Shown piece by piece: positions 1-5,685 of a DNA stretch of 5,685 nucleotides (positions within the stretch are counted from its first letter, which is position 1; each line of letters begins with the position of its first letter). The stretch is from assembly GCA_964555935.1 (NCBI GenBank), contig CAZKUN010000404.1:1-5685 (forward strand), read 5' to 3'. Made by a program: the position numbers and the translations under genes. The DNA comes from CAZKUN01 sp964555935 (lineage in GTDB: Bacteria; Armatimonadota; Zipacnadia; Zipacnadales; VGFC01). The notes under the pieces were generated by a model, which ran no database searches, was not told where the DNA came from, and was given only the letters and a program-made list of their open reading frames with translations.

Positions 1-59
1 CAGGTACACCCAGATACTAACACTGAACCTGGACTCGCTTTAGGGGGTAAGGCCAAGCG

Positions 60-75
60 GGCGTCCATAGACGCC
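60..75. other. GC-rich hairpin in the leader of the FG-GAP gene
   Basis: Arms GGCGTC (60-65) and GACGCC (70-75) are perfectly complementary around a CATA loop. No T-run follows on the + strand, so it is not a convincing intrinsic terminator. It lies about 160 bases before the first gene. It may be an end-of-transcript structure for a gene to the left of the window, part of the mRNA leader, or chance in GC-rich DNA. The rest of 1-235 holds no gene I can support: two + frames are interrupted by stops, and the third is open but unconvincing. Confidence 0.3.
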
Positions 76-235
76 ATCGCAGGCCTTCGGAAGTCAGTTG
101 GCGAAGCACTGCCGCGAATCGCAAGCACGAATACGGTGATCCGGTCCCGAGCGCAAGCAGGCATAGGTCGCGCCCTGTGGCGTAGACGAAGCCCGTCGGG
201 GTCACCCTTCGCCGTGCAACCTGTGGGGGCGACAG

Positions 236-2935
236 ATGGCGCGAAACCGAGGGGTGTGGAAACAGACGGGTTTTCAGGAACTGACCCGGGGGACGTGCGG
301 CAATGCGGGCCAGAACTTCTACGTCTCCCGCAGCGGCGTCCTGCAGCGCATCCACCGGTACGACTTCACTGGCAACGGACACGTGGACCTGGTCTTCTGC
401 AACAGTCAGAGCCACTGCGAGAGGCCACCGGCCTACGTCTACGCCCAACCCTTGGATGGCGGCCCCCCTCTGGAATTGGCGTCTGACGGAGCGCGCTCGG
501 GAGCCCTGGCCGACCTGACGGGGAACGGCTACGACGACATCGTGCTCGGCATGGGATACGACGGCATCCGCGAGGACCTCAATGCCTTCGTCTACTTCGG
601 ATCGAGCGAAGGCTATGGCGAGCGTCGCCATCTCCGTTTGTCGGCGCCGGCTTGCCTCTCAACGGCAGCGGGCGACCTGAATGGCGACGGCAGGCCGGAC
701 CTGGCTTTCCTGCTGGCAGGCGGCCTCCGCGTGTTCTACCAGTCTGAGCTTGGTCTCGAACCGAAGCGGTTCGTCGATCTTCCGATCCGTGGCGCCCAGA
801 TTGCCATCCACGATGTGGACGGCGACGGTTCTGACGACTTGATCGTGCGGTCGGACACGGGACAGGTGCACGTCTACTGGGGCGGAGACGGTGGGATTGA
901 TCCGGACAACGCGTCCATGGCGGCGGCAGACCAGGAGGCGGACAAACCCGACGCCGCTTCGGCGTATGCGGAGTACGTGTGTGACGCGACGCCTCTGGCG
1001 GGCGTCGTGACTCTTGCCGGCGTCCCGCACCTCTTCTGCGCCCGGAAGGAAGCGGCGCTGCTCATCCCGGTCAGGCCGGATCGTACCTTTGGCCCGCCGC
1101 TTCGGTTGGAGTGCTCCGCCGCCATGGCTGTGGCCGTGGGCGACATACACGACGATGGCGGTGAAGACATCGTTGTGGCCTGCCGCGAGCCCCACTCCGG
1201 CCGGGAGCGCTCGTGGATCTACTGGGGCGGCCCGGACGGGTACCGCGAAACTCGACGGACGCCGCTATCGAGCTTTCGCGCGTGCGACGTCGCGGTGGGA
1301 GACCTAGACGGAAACGGCTATGATGACATCGTACTGTGCCAGAGCCACACGGCGGAGTCGTTCACGTCATGCTCGCTCATCTATCGCGGCTCGCCGGAGG
1401 GGATTATCCCGGAGCCGATAGAGTTGGCGTCCCACGATGCTCGGCGCGCGTTCCTTGCTCGAGGGCCGGCGGCGTCGTTACCACAGATCGTTCTCGTCAA
1501 CATGTTCAGCGGGAACAAGTTGGGGGACGTCGATGTGTCAATCTACGTCGGCGACGACGATGGGTACAGCGCCGACAGGCGGATGAGCGTGGCTGGCTGG
1601 GGTGCGGTCGAGGCGCTCTGCTGCGACATCAACGACGATGGCCGGACAGACCTGGTGCTCGCCAATGCGTCGGAGAACTCGATCGCCCGCGATCCGGGGT
1701 CGTTCCTCTTCTACGCCGGCTCCGGCGGACTTCCGCACGAACCGAGTCTGATCTTGCCCACGACGCGCGCGCACGGCGCCTGTTGTGCAGATATAGATCG
1801 AGATGGCTACCTGGATCTGATCTTCGTCGGGTTCGACAGCCCCGACATGCTCGTGTTCCATGGCGGCCCCAATGGCTTCGATGCTGCGCCGCACCGCATC
1901 CGTCTGGAGCACGAGGGCGTCGTCTACAGCGAGCCTCGTTGGATCTACCTGGCCGACCTCGACAACGACGGATGGCTCGACCTTGTGGTGCCGCAGATCA
2001 CGGCTGATCGCTCCTTCATCCTGTGGGGTGGCCCAGACGGGTTCAGCATGGAGCGCTGCCAGGTGCTCTCGGTCGAACGGGCGGCGTGCGCGCGGGCGGC
2101 GGACCTGACGGGGAACGGTTACCTCGATCTCATTCTCGGCGGTCACAACCCGACGCGCGCCATGCCTCACGATTCCTTCGTCTACATCTACTGGAACGGT
2201 CCGGAAGGCCTCAGCCAAGACCGGCGCACCATGTTGCCGGCAGTCGGGATCAACAGCATGGCCGTTGCCGACTTCAACAGGGACGGCTGGCTCGATCTCT
2301 TCGTCTGCTCCTATCACGATGGGAAGGCGCGAGACATCGACTCGTACATCTACTGGAACCGGGAGGGCCGGGGCTTCTCAGCCGCTGATCGCACCCGGCT
2401 CTTCACGCATTCCGCTTCGGCGTGCTTCGCCGCGGACTTCAACGAGGACGGGTGGGTCGACCTCGCGGTGGCGAACCACAAAGTGTGGGGCGACCATGAG
2501 GGGTATTCCGAGGTCTGGTGGAATGGGCCTGATGGGTTTGACCCGCGCCGCACGACGCGATTGCCTACGTCCGGGCCTCACGGCATGACGGCCGTGGGTC
2601 CGCGGAATCTGATGAGCGGCGGGGATGCGGAGTATTACGAATCCGTGGCGCACCAGCTGCCCGAAGGCGCCGTCCCAACGAGCGTATCGTGGCAGGCTGA
2701 CGTACCCCCCAAGACGTGGGTGAAAGCCCAACTGCGGTCAGCCGACACGAGGGAGGGCCTCGACGCCGCACCTTGGGCTGGCGCGGATGGCCCGGGCACG
2801 TGGCTCACCAACGGACAGGCTCTGCCGCACGAGACGCGCCATGGAGAGTGGATACAATTTCGCCTCGCCCTCGGCGCGACGAACGGCGTTTCCACACCCC
2901 GAGTGACGGAGATCAGCGTGGAGTACAGGAAGTAG
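236..2935 (+). CDS. FG-GAP/VCBS-repeat double beta-propeller protein with C-terminal beta-sandwich-like domain
   Basis: An 899-residue protein built of FG-GAP-like (integrin-alpha / VCBS type) repeats. Twelve intact calcium loops D-x-x-x-[ND]-G-x-x-D begin at residues 43, 93, 147, 193, 303, 356, 464, 519, 574, 623, 679 and 734. Most units end in a strand such as IYWGGPDGY or VWWNGPDGF followed by an R-rich stretch. Spacing is 46-55 residues except for two gaps of about 110, which imply two loop-less blades near residues 250 and 410. That makes 14 blades, consistent with two seven-bladed propellers. Residues about 780-899 form a separate beta-rich domain (SVSWQADVP, WIQFRLALG, TPRVTEISVEY) of a type often appended to such propellers. 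The known family role is Ca-stabilised binding or scaffolding; no catalytic motif is seen. ATG 236 is chosen because an in-frame stop lies at 164-166 and no better start intervenes; a G-run at 225-229 is a weak ribosome-binding site. No signal peptide or membrane segment is visible, so location is uncertain. The protein has 19 cysteines. The ligand is unknown. Confidence 0.93.
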   Translation: MARNRGVWKQTGFQELTRGTCGNAGQNFYVSRSGVLQRIHRYDFTGNGHVDLVFCNSQSHCERPPAYVYAQPLDGGPPLELASDGARSGALADLTGNGYDDIVLGMGYDGIREDLNAFVYFGSSEGYGERRHLRLSAPACLSTAAGDLNGDGRPDLAFLLAGGLRVFYQSELGLEPKRFVDLPIRGAQIAIHDVDGDGSDDLIVRSDTGQVHVYWGGDGGIDPDNASMAAADQEADKPDAASAYAEYVCDATPLAGVVTLAGVPHLFCARKEAALLIPVRPDRTFGPPLRLECSAAMAVAVGDIHDDGGEDIVVACREPHSGRERSWIYWGGPDGYRETRRTPLSSFRACDVAVGDLDGNGYDDIVLCQSHTAESFTSCSLIYRGSPEGIIPEPIELASHDARRAFLARGPAASLPQIVLVNMFSGNKLGDVDVSIYVGDDDGYSADRRMSVAGWGAVEALCCDINDDGRTDLVLANASENSIARDPGSFLFYAGSGGLPHEPSLILPTTRAHGACCADIDRDGYLDLIFVGFDSPDMLVFHGGPNGFDAAPHRIRLEHEGVVYSEPRWIYLADLDNDGWLDLVVPQITADRSFILWGGPDGFSMERCQVLSVERAACARAADLTGNGYLDLILGGHNPTRAMPHDSFVYIYWNGPEGLSQDRRTMLPAVGINSMAVADFNRDGWLDLFVCSYHDGKARDIDSYIYWNREGRGFSAADRTRLFTHSASACFAADFNEDGWVDLAVANHKVWGDHEGYSEVWWNGPDGFDPRRTTRLPTSGPHGMTAVGPRNLMSGGDAEYYESVAHQLPEGAVPTSVSWQADVPPKTWVKAQLRSADTREGLDAAPWAGADGPGTWLTNGQALPHETRHGEWIQFRLALGATNGVSTPRVTEISVEYRK
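362..2461 (+). repeat. Tandem FG-GAP blade-coding repeats (12 intact Ca loops, 2 degenerate blades)
   Basis: The Ca-loop codons begin at 362, 512, 674, 812, 1142, 1301, 1625, 1790, 1955, 2102, 2270 and 2435. Typical loops are DFTGNGHVD, DLTGNGYDD, DVDGDGSDD, DIDRDGYLD and DFNEDGWVD. The missing loops fall at about 962-1105 and 1433-1570. In the second of these the blade-ending strand IYVGDDDGYSADRR is still present, so the blade persists without its loop. The repeats are diverged at the DNA level, which indicates old duplication rather than recent expansion. Confidence 0.85.
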
Positions 2936-2978
2936 GCCGCCGGCCACGGGGAAGGCCCCGCAACACGGTCAGGAGGCC

Positions 2979-2986
2979 GAGGTGAT
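2979..2986 (+). promoter_or_regulatory. Shine-Dalgarno site deciding the GTG start of the phosphoesterase gene
   Basis: GAGGTGAT matches the 16S anti-Shine-Dalgarno well and sits 6 bases before GTG 2993, which is followed directly by a signal peptide. A second AGGAGG lies at 2971-2976, 16 bases from that GTG but 8 bases from an ATG at 2985. That ATG opens only a three-codon frame, whose TGA (2994-2996) overlaps the GTG. Confidence 0.75.
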
Positions 2987-2992
2987 GCCATC

Positions 2993-5488
2993 GTGAGATA
3001 TGTGATTGCGTGCGCCCTCTCAGTCTCAGCGGCCAGTGGCCTCGCCCAGCAGCGCGAGACCAGCCCGTTCGCCACGCCCTATCCCGATCCCCAGCCGAGG
3101 GAGGTCCACCCCCGCGACGTCAGCGTGGCGGGCACGGTGAGACTCAACGGACAGCCGCTCGCGAACGCGCAGATTAGCGACGGTGAACGAATCGTCCTAA
3201 CGGACGCGGGCGGCGCCTACGCGCTGAGCTTCCACGTTGCTGAGAACCGATTCGTTACCGCGACGCGTCCGACCGGCTTGCGCCCCGTCTCCCCGTGGGC
3301 AGTGCGGATCGATCCGTCGGAGGAGCGCGAGCAATACCAGATCGACTTTGGATTCCAGCCCGACAGCCTGTCGGCGCGGACCACGTGGACGTTCCTGCAG
3401 ACCAGCGACAGCCAGTTCACAAGCCCAGCCGACATGGCGCTCATCCGGGATGACTACGCGCAGATCACCAGCATGACCGACCAGCCGGCGTTCCTGGCGT
3501 GTCCGGGCGATCTCACGATGAACGGGACGCACTACGAACTCGACATGTACCGCGAGATCTGCACTGCTGCGAAGATCGATCTGTACAACGCCTTCGGCGG
3601 ACATGACGGCAACTACTCGGCCCCGGACTACAGCGTCGGGAACTACGAGGCGAAGATCGGGCCGCCGCACTTCGCGTGGGACTACGGCGGCGTTCACTTC
3701 ACGGCGTTCGTGACAGAGTTGCACTATCTCTCCGAGGAGGCCCGCGCGCGTCAGGTTGCGTGGATCGAGGCGGACCTCGCCGCGCAACCACCCGCTACGC
3801 CGATCGTGCTGATCTCGCACATCCCGCCCAACCGGGTGGACGTCAGCCGATGGTTGGACGAGGGGCGCAACATCATCGGGGGGATGTTCGGCCACTGGCA
3901 CGCGGTGACGCAGAACGAGTTTCGCGGCGTGCACTTCCTGAACTGCAGCCCCATCCGAGGCGGTGACTGGGGCGCGCTGACACGAACGTTCCGAGTGAAC
4001 GCGATCGCCGACGGAAGGCTGGTCGGCAGCGAGGTGCGAGCGACCGGGCAGTACCGCCGCTTGGACGTGATCGCACCCCAAGGCAGGGCCGGTCCGGGGG
4101 CGCCCATCCGCGTGCTGGCGTATGACAGCTCGCGCCGCGTGCAGTCCGTTTCCGTGACGATCAGCGCTGAGGACGATGGGGAGGCGGCGCCCGCCGAATT
4201 GCCGCTTGAGCAGATTGGCCAATGGACGTGGGGAGCGGACCTCCCCGAGGAGGCGCGTGGCGAGGGCCCCCGCCAGGTGGCGGCACGGGTGGTCGATGAG
4301 CTGGGGGGCGAGTGGACGGCCGCGAGCCAGTTCGCCCTCACCGAAGACGCGCGTCCGGTGGTCAGGCCCGGCAGTGACTGGCCGTCGGTAGTCGGCGGAT
4401 CGGCCGGCCACAGACAGGCGGGCGCGGCGCTTCAGCCGCCTTTACGCGTGGCGTGGGTGGCCAACACGGGCGGGCGCAACCAGCTCGCCGTGTCCCCCAT
4501 CGTCTATGGCAACCGGGTGTACGTCGGTGTCCAGAGCAACGACGTGGGATGGACGGGCGCGGGGATCGCGTGCTACGACGCGGTGACCGGCGCCGAGGCG
4601 TGGCGGTCCGGGATGGACTCCAGCGTCCGCTTCTCGCCGGCGGCCATCGACGGAGTCATCGTAGCGGTGTCGCATCAGGGCGTCGTCTATGGCTTCGACG
4701 CGGTCTCGGGTCGGGAGCGATGGACGCGCGATCTGTACCCCCAGGCGCCGTCGAACATCTACCGAAGCGTCAACAAGCCTGTCACTATCTGCGAGGGCTC
4801 GGCCCTGGTAGCGCGCGACAACGCCACTGCGGTGCTGCTGGACGTGAAGACCGGAGAAGTCATCCGGGAGTTCGCGGGGGCGACGGGCATCTACTACGCG
4901 TTCCCGGGGATCGGGGACGAGACTGTGTACTTCGGCTCGCGCAAGATGTGCGAGGCGTATGGTCTCGAATCGGCGGAACGACTGTGGGACGTGGCCGCCG
5001 ACACAGGCAAGGCGACATCGAGTCCCGTGCTCCACGATGGTCGGCTGTACATGAACGCCTCCCAACTGCACTGCTATGACCTGGCCGACGGGAGCCTGCT
5101 CTGGCAGCGGCCGGCCTCCATCGGCAGCAACGCCGTGGCAGCACCCGTGTTCTTCGACCAACTTGTGATCGCCAACGGAGCTACGCTTCGCGCGTTCGAT
5201 GCCATATCAGGCGAACCGGCGTGGGAGCACGCGTATCGAGACCCAAACACGCCGCAGAACCGGCGTCAGAGACTGGGCGGGATGTCCGCGCCAATCGTCG
5301 CGGGGGACGTGCTGTACGTCGGCGGCGAGGACGGGTGGCTATACGCCCTGGAGGCGGCGACAGGGCGACCGCTCTGGGAGTATCACGTGGGCCTGCCGGT
5401 GAAGTGCTGGCCGGCGGCGAGTGGGAACGCGCTCTACGTGGCTGACTATGATGGGAACCTGTGGGCGTTCGTAGCGGAGTCGCAGTGA
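2993..5488 (+). CDS. Secreted calcineurin-like phosphoesterase fused to a PQQ-like beta-propeller
   Basis: An 831-residue exported protein. Residues 1-18 are a Sec signal peptide (R2, hydrophobic 4-14, probable cleavage after GLA18). Residues about 43-120 form a carboxypeptidase-regulatory-like / MetallophosN-type beta domain (GTVRLNGQPLANAQISDG, then TDAGGAYAL). Residues about 133-340 are a calcineurin-like metallophosphoesterase core: SDSQ (138-141), GDLT (172-175), GGHDGN (202-207), SHIP (275-278) and GHWH (300-303). Expected family chemistry is two-metal hydrolysis of a phosphoester outside the cytoplasm. The usual DxH reads DSQ and the usual GNHD reads GGHD, so metal binding may be altered. 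Residues about 355-452 look like an Ig-type domain. From the DWP motif at 462-464 to the end, about eight PQQ-like repeats appear (CYDAVTGAEAW, GFDAVSGRERW, AFDAISGEPAW, ALEAATGRPLW). No quinoprotein dehydrogenase motif was recognised, so this part is probably a BamB-like structural propeller. The start is set by the ribosome-binding site and signal peptide. It lies 57 bases after the FG-GAP gene and is probably co-transcribed with it. Substrate unknown. Confidence 0.94.
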   Translation: MRYVIACALSVSAASGLAQQRETSPFATPYPDPQPREVHPRDVSVAGTVRLNGQPLANAQISDGERIVLTDAGGAYALSFHVAENRFVTATRPTGLRPVSPWAVRIDPSEEREQYQIDFGFQPDSLSARTTWTFLQTSDSQFTSPADMALIRDDYAQITSMTDQPAFLACPGDLTMNGTHYELDMYREICTAAKIDLYNAFGGHDGNYSAPDYSVGNYEAKIGPPHFAWDYGGVHFTAFVTELHYLSEEARARQVAWIEADLAAQPPATPIVLISHIPPNRVDVSRWLDEGRNIIGGMFGHWHAVTQNEFRGVHFLNCSPIRGGDWGALTRTFRVNAIADGRLVGSEVRATGQYRRLDVIAPQGRAGPGAPIRVLAYDSSRRVQSVSVTISAEDDGEAAPAELPLEQIGQWTWGADLPEEARGEGPRQVAARVVDELGGEWTAASQFALTEDARPVVRPGSDWPSVVGGSAGHRQAGAALQPPLRVAWVANTGGRNQLAVSPIVYGNRVYVGVQSNDVGWTGAGIACYDAVTGAEAWRSGMDSSVRFSPAAIDGVIVAVSHQGVVYGFDAVSGRERWTRDLYPQAPSNIYRSVNKPVTICEGSALVARDNATAVLLDVKTGEVIREFAGATGIYYAFPGIGDETVYFGSRKMCEAYGLESAERLWDVAADTGKATSSPVLHDGRLYMNASQLHCYDLADGSLLWQRPASIGSNAVAAPVFFDQLVIANGATLRAFDAISGEPAWEHAYRDPNTPQNRRQRLGGMSAPIVAGDVLYVGGEDGWLYALEAATGRPLWEYHVGLPVKCWPAASGNALYVADYDGNLWAFVAESQ
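4490..5470 (+). repeat. PQQ-like propeller repeats in the C-terminal half of the phosphoesterase
   Basis: About eight repeats of roughly 40 codons follow the pattern SPxVxxGxxYVG...xxAxDAxTGxxxW. Recognisable starts are SPIVYGNRVYVG, SPAAIDGVIVAV, FPGIGDETVYFG, SPVLHDGRLYMN, APVFFDQLVIAN, APIVAGDVLYVG and a final WPAASGNALYVA. The third unit (KPVTICEGSALVAR) is the most diverged. The strand PPLRVAWVANTGG just before the first unit probably closes the ring with the last one, as is usual for this fold. Confidence 0.8.
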
Positions 5489-5505
5489 TCGACGCAAGCC
5501 CACTA

Positions 5506-5578
5506 TAGGTGGTTCAAAAACCCAACAGCTGGGCCAGTCGAAGCTAGAGCTTCGACCTACGGGGGTTCTGAAACCGCT
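5506..5578. repeat. Cluster of inverted repeats around a perfect palindrome (possible REP/MITE-like element)
   Basis: The centre has 9-base arms GTCGAAGCT (5537-5545) and AGCTTCGAC (5548-5556) around AG. Small hairpins lie on both sides: GGTT-CAAA-AACC (5511-5522), CCCA-ACAGC-TGGG (5521-5533) and GGTT-CTGA-AACC (5564-5575). TAGGT (5506-5510) can also pair with ACCTA (5555-5559). The two outer GGTT..AACC hairpins sit in similar contexts and resemble imperfect terminal repeats. No T-run follows the stem, so it is not a standard rho-independent terminator, although it could act at the 3' end of the gene 2 transcript. Whether it recurs in the genome cannot be seen from one window. Confidence 0.5.
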
Positions 5579-5617
5579 TCTAGCGCGTGGGCACGGAGGA
5601 TGAACGGAGAAGCACGC

Positions 5618-5685
5618 ATGCGCAGAGAGATCGCGGGAACTGGCCGGCATCAGCTCTCGATGGGGAAGCGGCCGTATTCGAGGCC
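5618..5685 (+). CDS. Possible start of a further gene, cut by the window edge
   Basis: ATG 5618 opens a frame of 22 codons (MRREIAGTGRHQLSMGKRPYSR) that runs off the edge. GGAG (5606-5609) lies 8 bases upstream, a reasonable ribosome-binding distance. An in-frame ATG at 5600 is also possible, but its GGAGG (5595-5599) directly abuts the codon. No family is recognised and no signal peptide is seen. Another frame, from GTG 5587, is also open to the edge and reads GNWPASALDGEAAVFEA near its end. It has no ribosome-binding site, but its composition is equally protein-like, so the true frame is unsettled. Confidence 0.25.
   Translation, partial: MRREIAGTGRHQLSMGKRPYSR

Noticed and set aside
2..43. 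A short frame ending in TAG at 41-43 (RYTQILTLNLDSL) that could be the tail of an upstream gene.
   Set aside because: Fourteen codons including the stop are too few to support a call. The alternating hydrophobic pattern is suggestive, but could be chance.
187..211. Hairpin with CGAAG/CTTCG arms just upstream of gene 1 as a possible riboswitch or attenuator.
   Set aside because: Only 5 paired bases plus a small inner CCC/GGG stem with an unpaired bulge; it matches no known regulatory RNA that I recognise.
1..486. A + strand frame open from the left edge to 486, including a GTG at 136.
   Set aside because: Its right half is an out-of-frame shadow over the first FG-GAP blade; the translation is Arg/Pro-rich without any recognisable motif, as expected in GC-rich DNA.
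17..631. Long - strand frame of 204 codons across the left flank and the gene 1 start.
   Set aside because: It overlaps well-supported FG-GAP coding sequence, and most of it reads as the antisense of Asp/Gly-rich repeats. No ribosome-binding site or domain was recognised.
2933..2992. The two genes are in the same frame and only one TAG separates them, with 19 open codons between, which might suggest readthrough or a broken single gene.
   Set aside because: A good ribosome-binding site and a full signal peptide sit at 2993, and the intervening codons (AAGHGEGPATRSGGRGDAI) look non-coding. An open stretch of 57 bases is common at this GC content.
2993..3016. Possible lipoprotein box at VIAC (residues 4-7) of the phosphoesterase.
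   Set aside because: The Cys is too close to the N-terminus for a lipoprotein signal, and a normal signal-peptidase I site (GLA, residues 16-18) follows a proper hydrophobic core.
3197..4411. A 404-codon - strand frame opposite the phosphoesterase domain.
   Set aside because: It is antisense to a gene with clear catalytic motifs and is Arg/Val/His-rich, typical of shadow frames at high GC.
5537..5570. Intrinsic terminator for gene 2 at the 9-bp palindrome.
   Set aside because: The stem is strong, but it is followed by a CTACGGGGG stretch rather than a T-run on the + strand, and its other side has no clear T-run either.

Overview
The window is GC-rich, densely coding bacterial DNA. It carries two large genes on the + strand, separated by 57 bases, with short non-coding flanks. 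The protein families (a large FG-GAP/VCBS-type calcium-binding propeller, and a secreted calcineurin-like phosphoesterase fused to a PQQ-type propeller) and the base composition suggest an environmental member of the Planctomycetes/Verrucomicrobia, Poribacteria or Latescibacteria-like groups. That placement is inference from family flavour only; there is no rRNA or housekeeping marker here.

Layout. Bases 1-235 hold no supported gene. They contain a 6-bp GC hairpin (60-75) and then the start region of gene 1, with a G-run at 225-229 as its only ribosome-binding candidate. Gene 1 (236-2935) encodes an 899-residue protein made mostly of FG-GAP-like blades. Twelve carry an intact D-x-x-x-[ND]-G-x-x-D calcium loop, and two more blades are implied by spacing, giving 14 units, which fits two seven-bladed propellers. 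A C-terminal beta-rich domain follows. It has no visible signal peptide. Gene 2 (2993-5488) starts at GTG behind a good Shine-Dalgarno sequence and has a clear signal peptide. Its order is an N-terminal beta domain of the MetallophosN type, a calcineurin-like phosphoesterase core, an Ig-like linker domain and a C-terminal eight-repeat PQQ-like propeller. Bases 5489-5599 are non-coding and hold a cluster of inverted repeats centred on a 9-bp perfect palindrome. A weak open frame, possibly the next gene, runs off the right edge.

How they may work together. The same strand and short gap suggest co-transcription. Both products are propeller-rich. Gene 2 is very likely exported and may hydrolyse a phosphoester, but two of its expected metal-ligand positions are non-canonical. 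The substrate and the partner relation cannot be read from the sequence. I see no mobile-element gene, CRISPR array, tRNA, rRNA or defence gene. The most unusual points are the phosphoesterase active-site substitutions, the domain fusion, the two eroded blades in gene 1 and the palindromic element downstream of gene 2.
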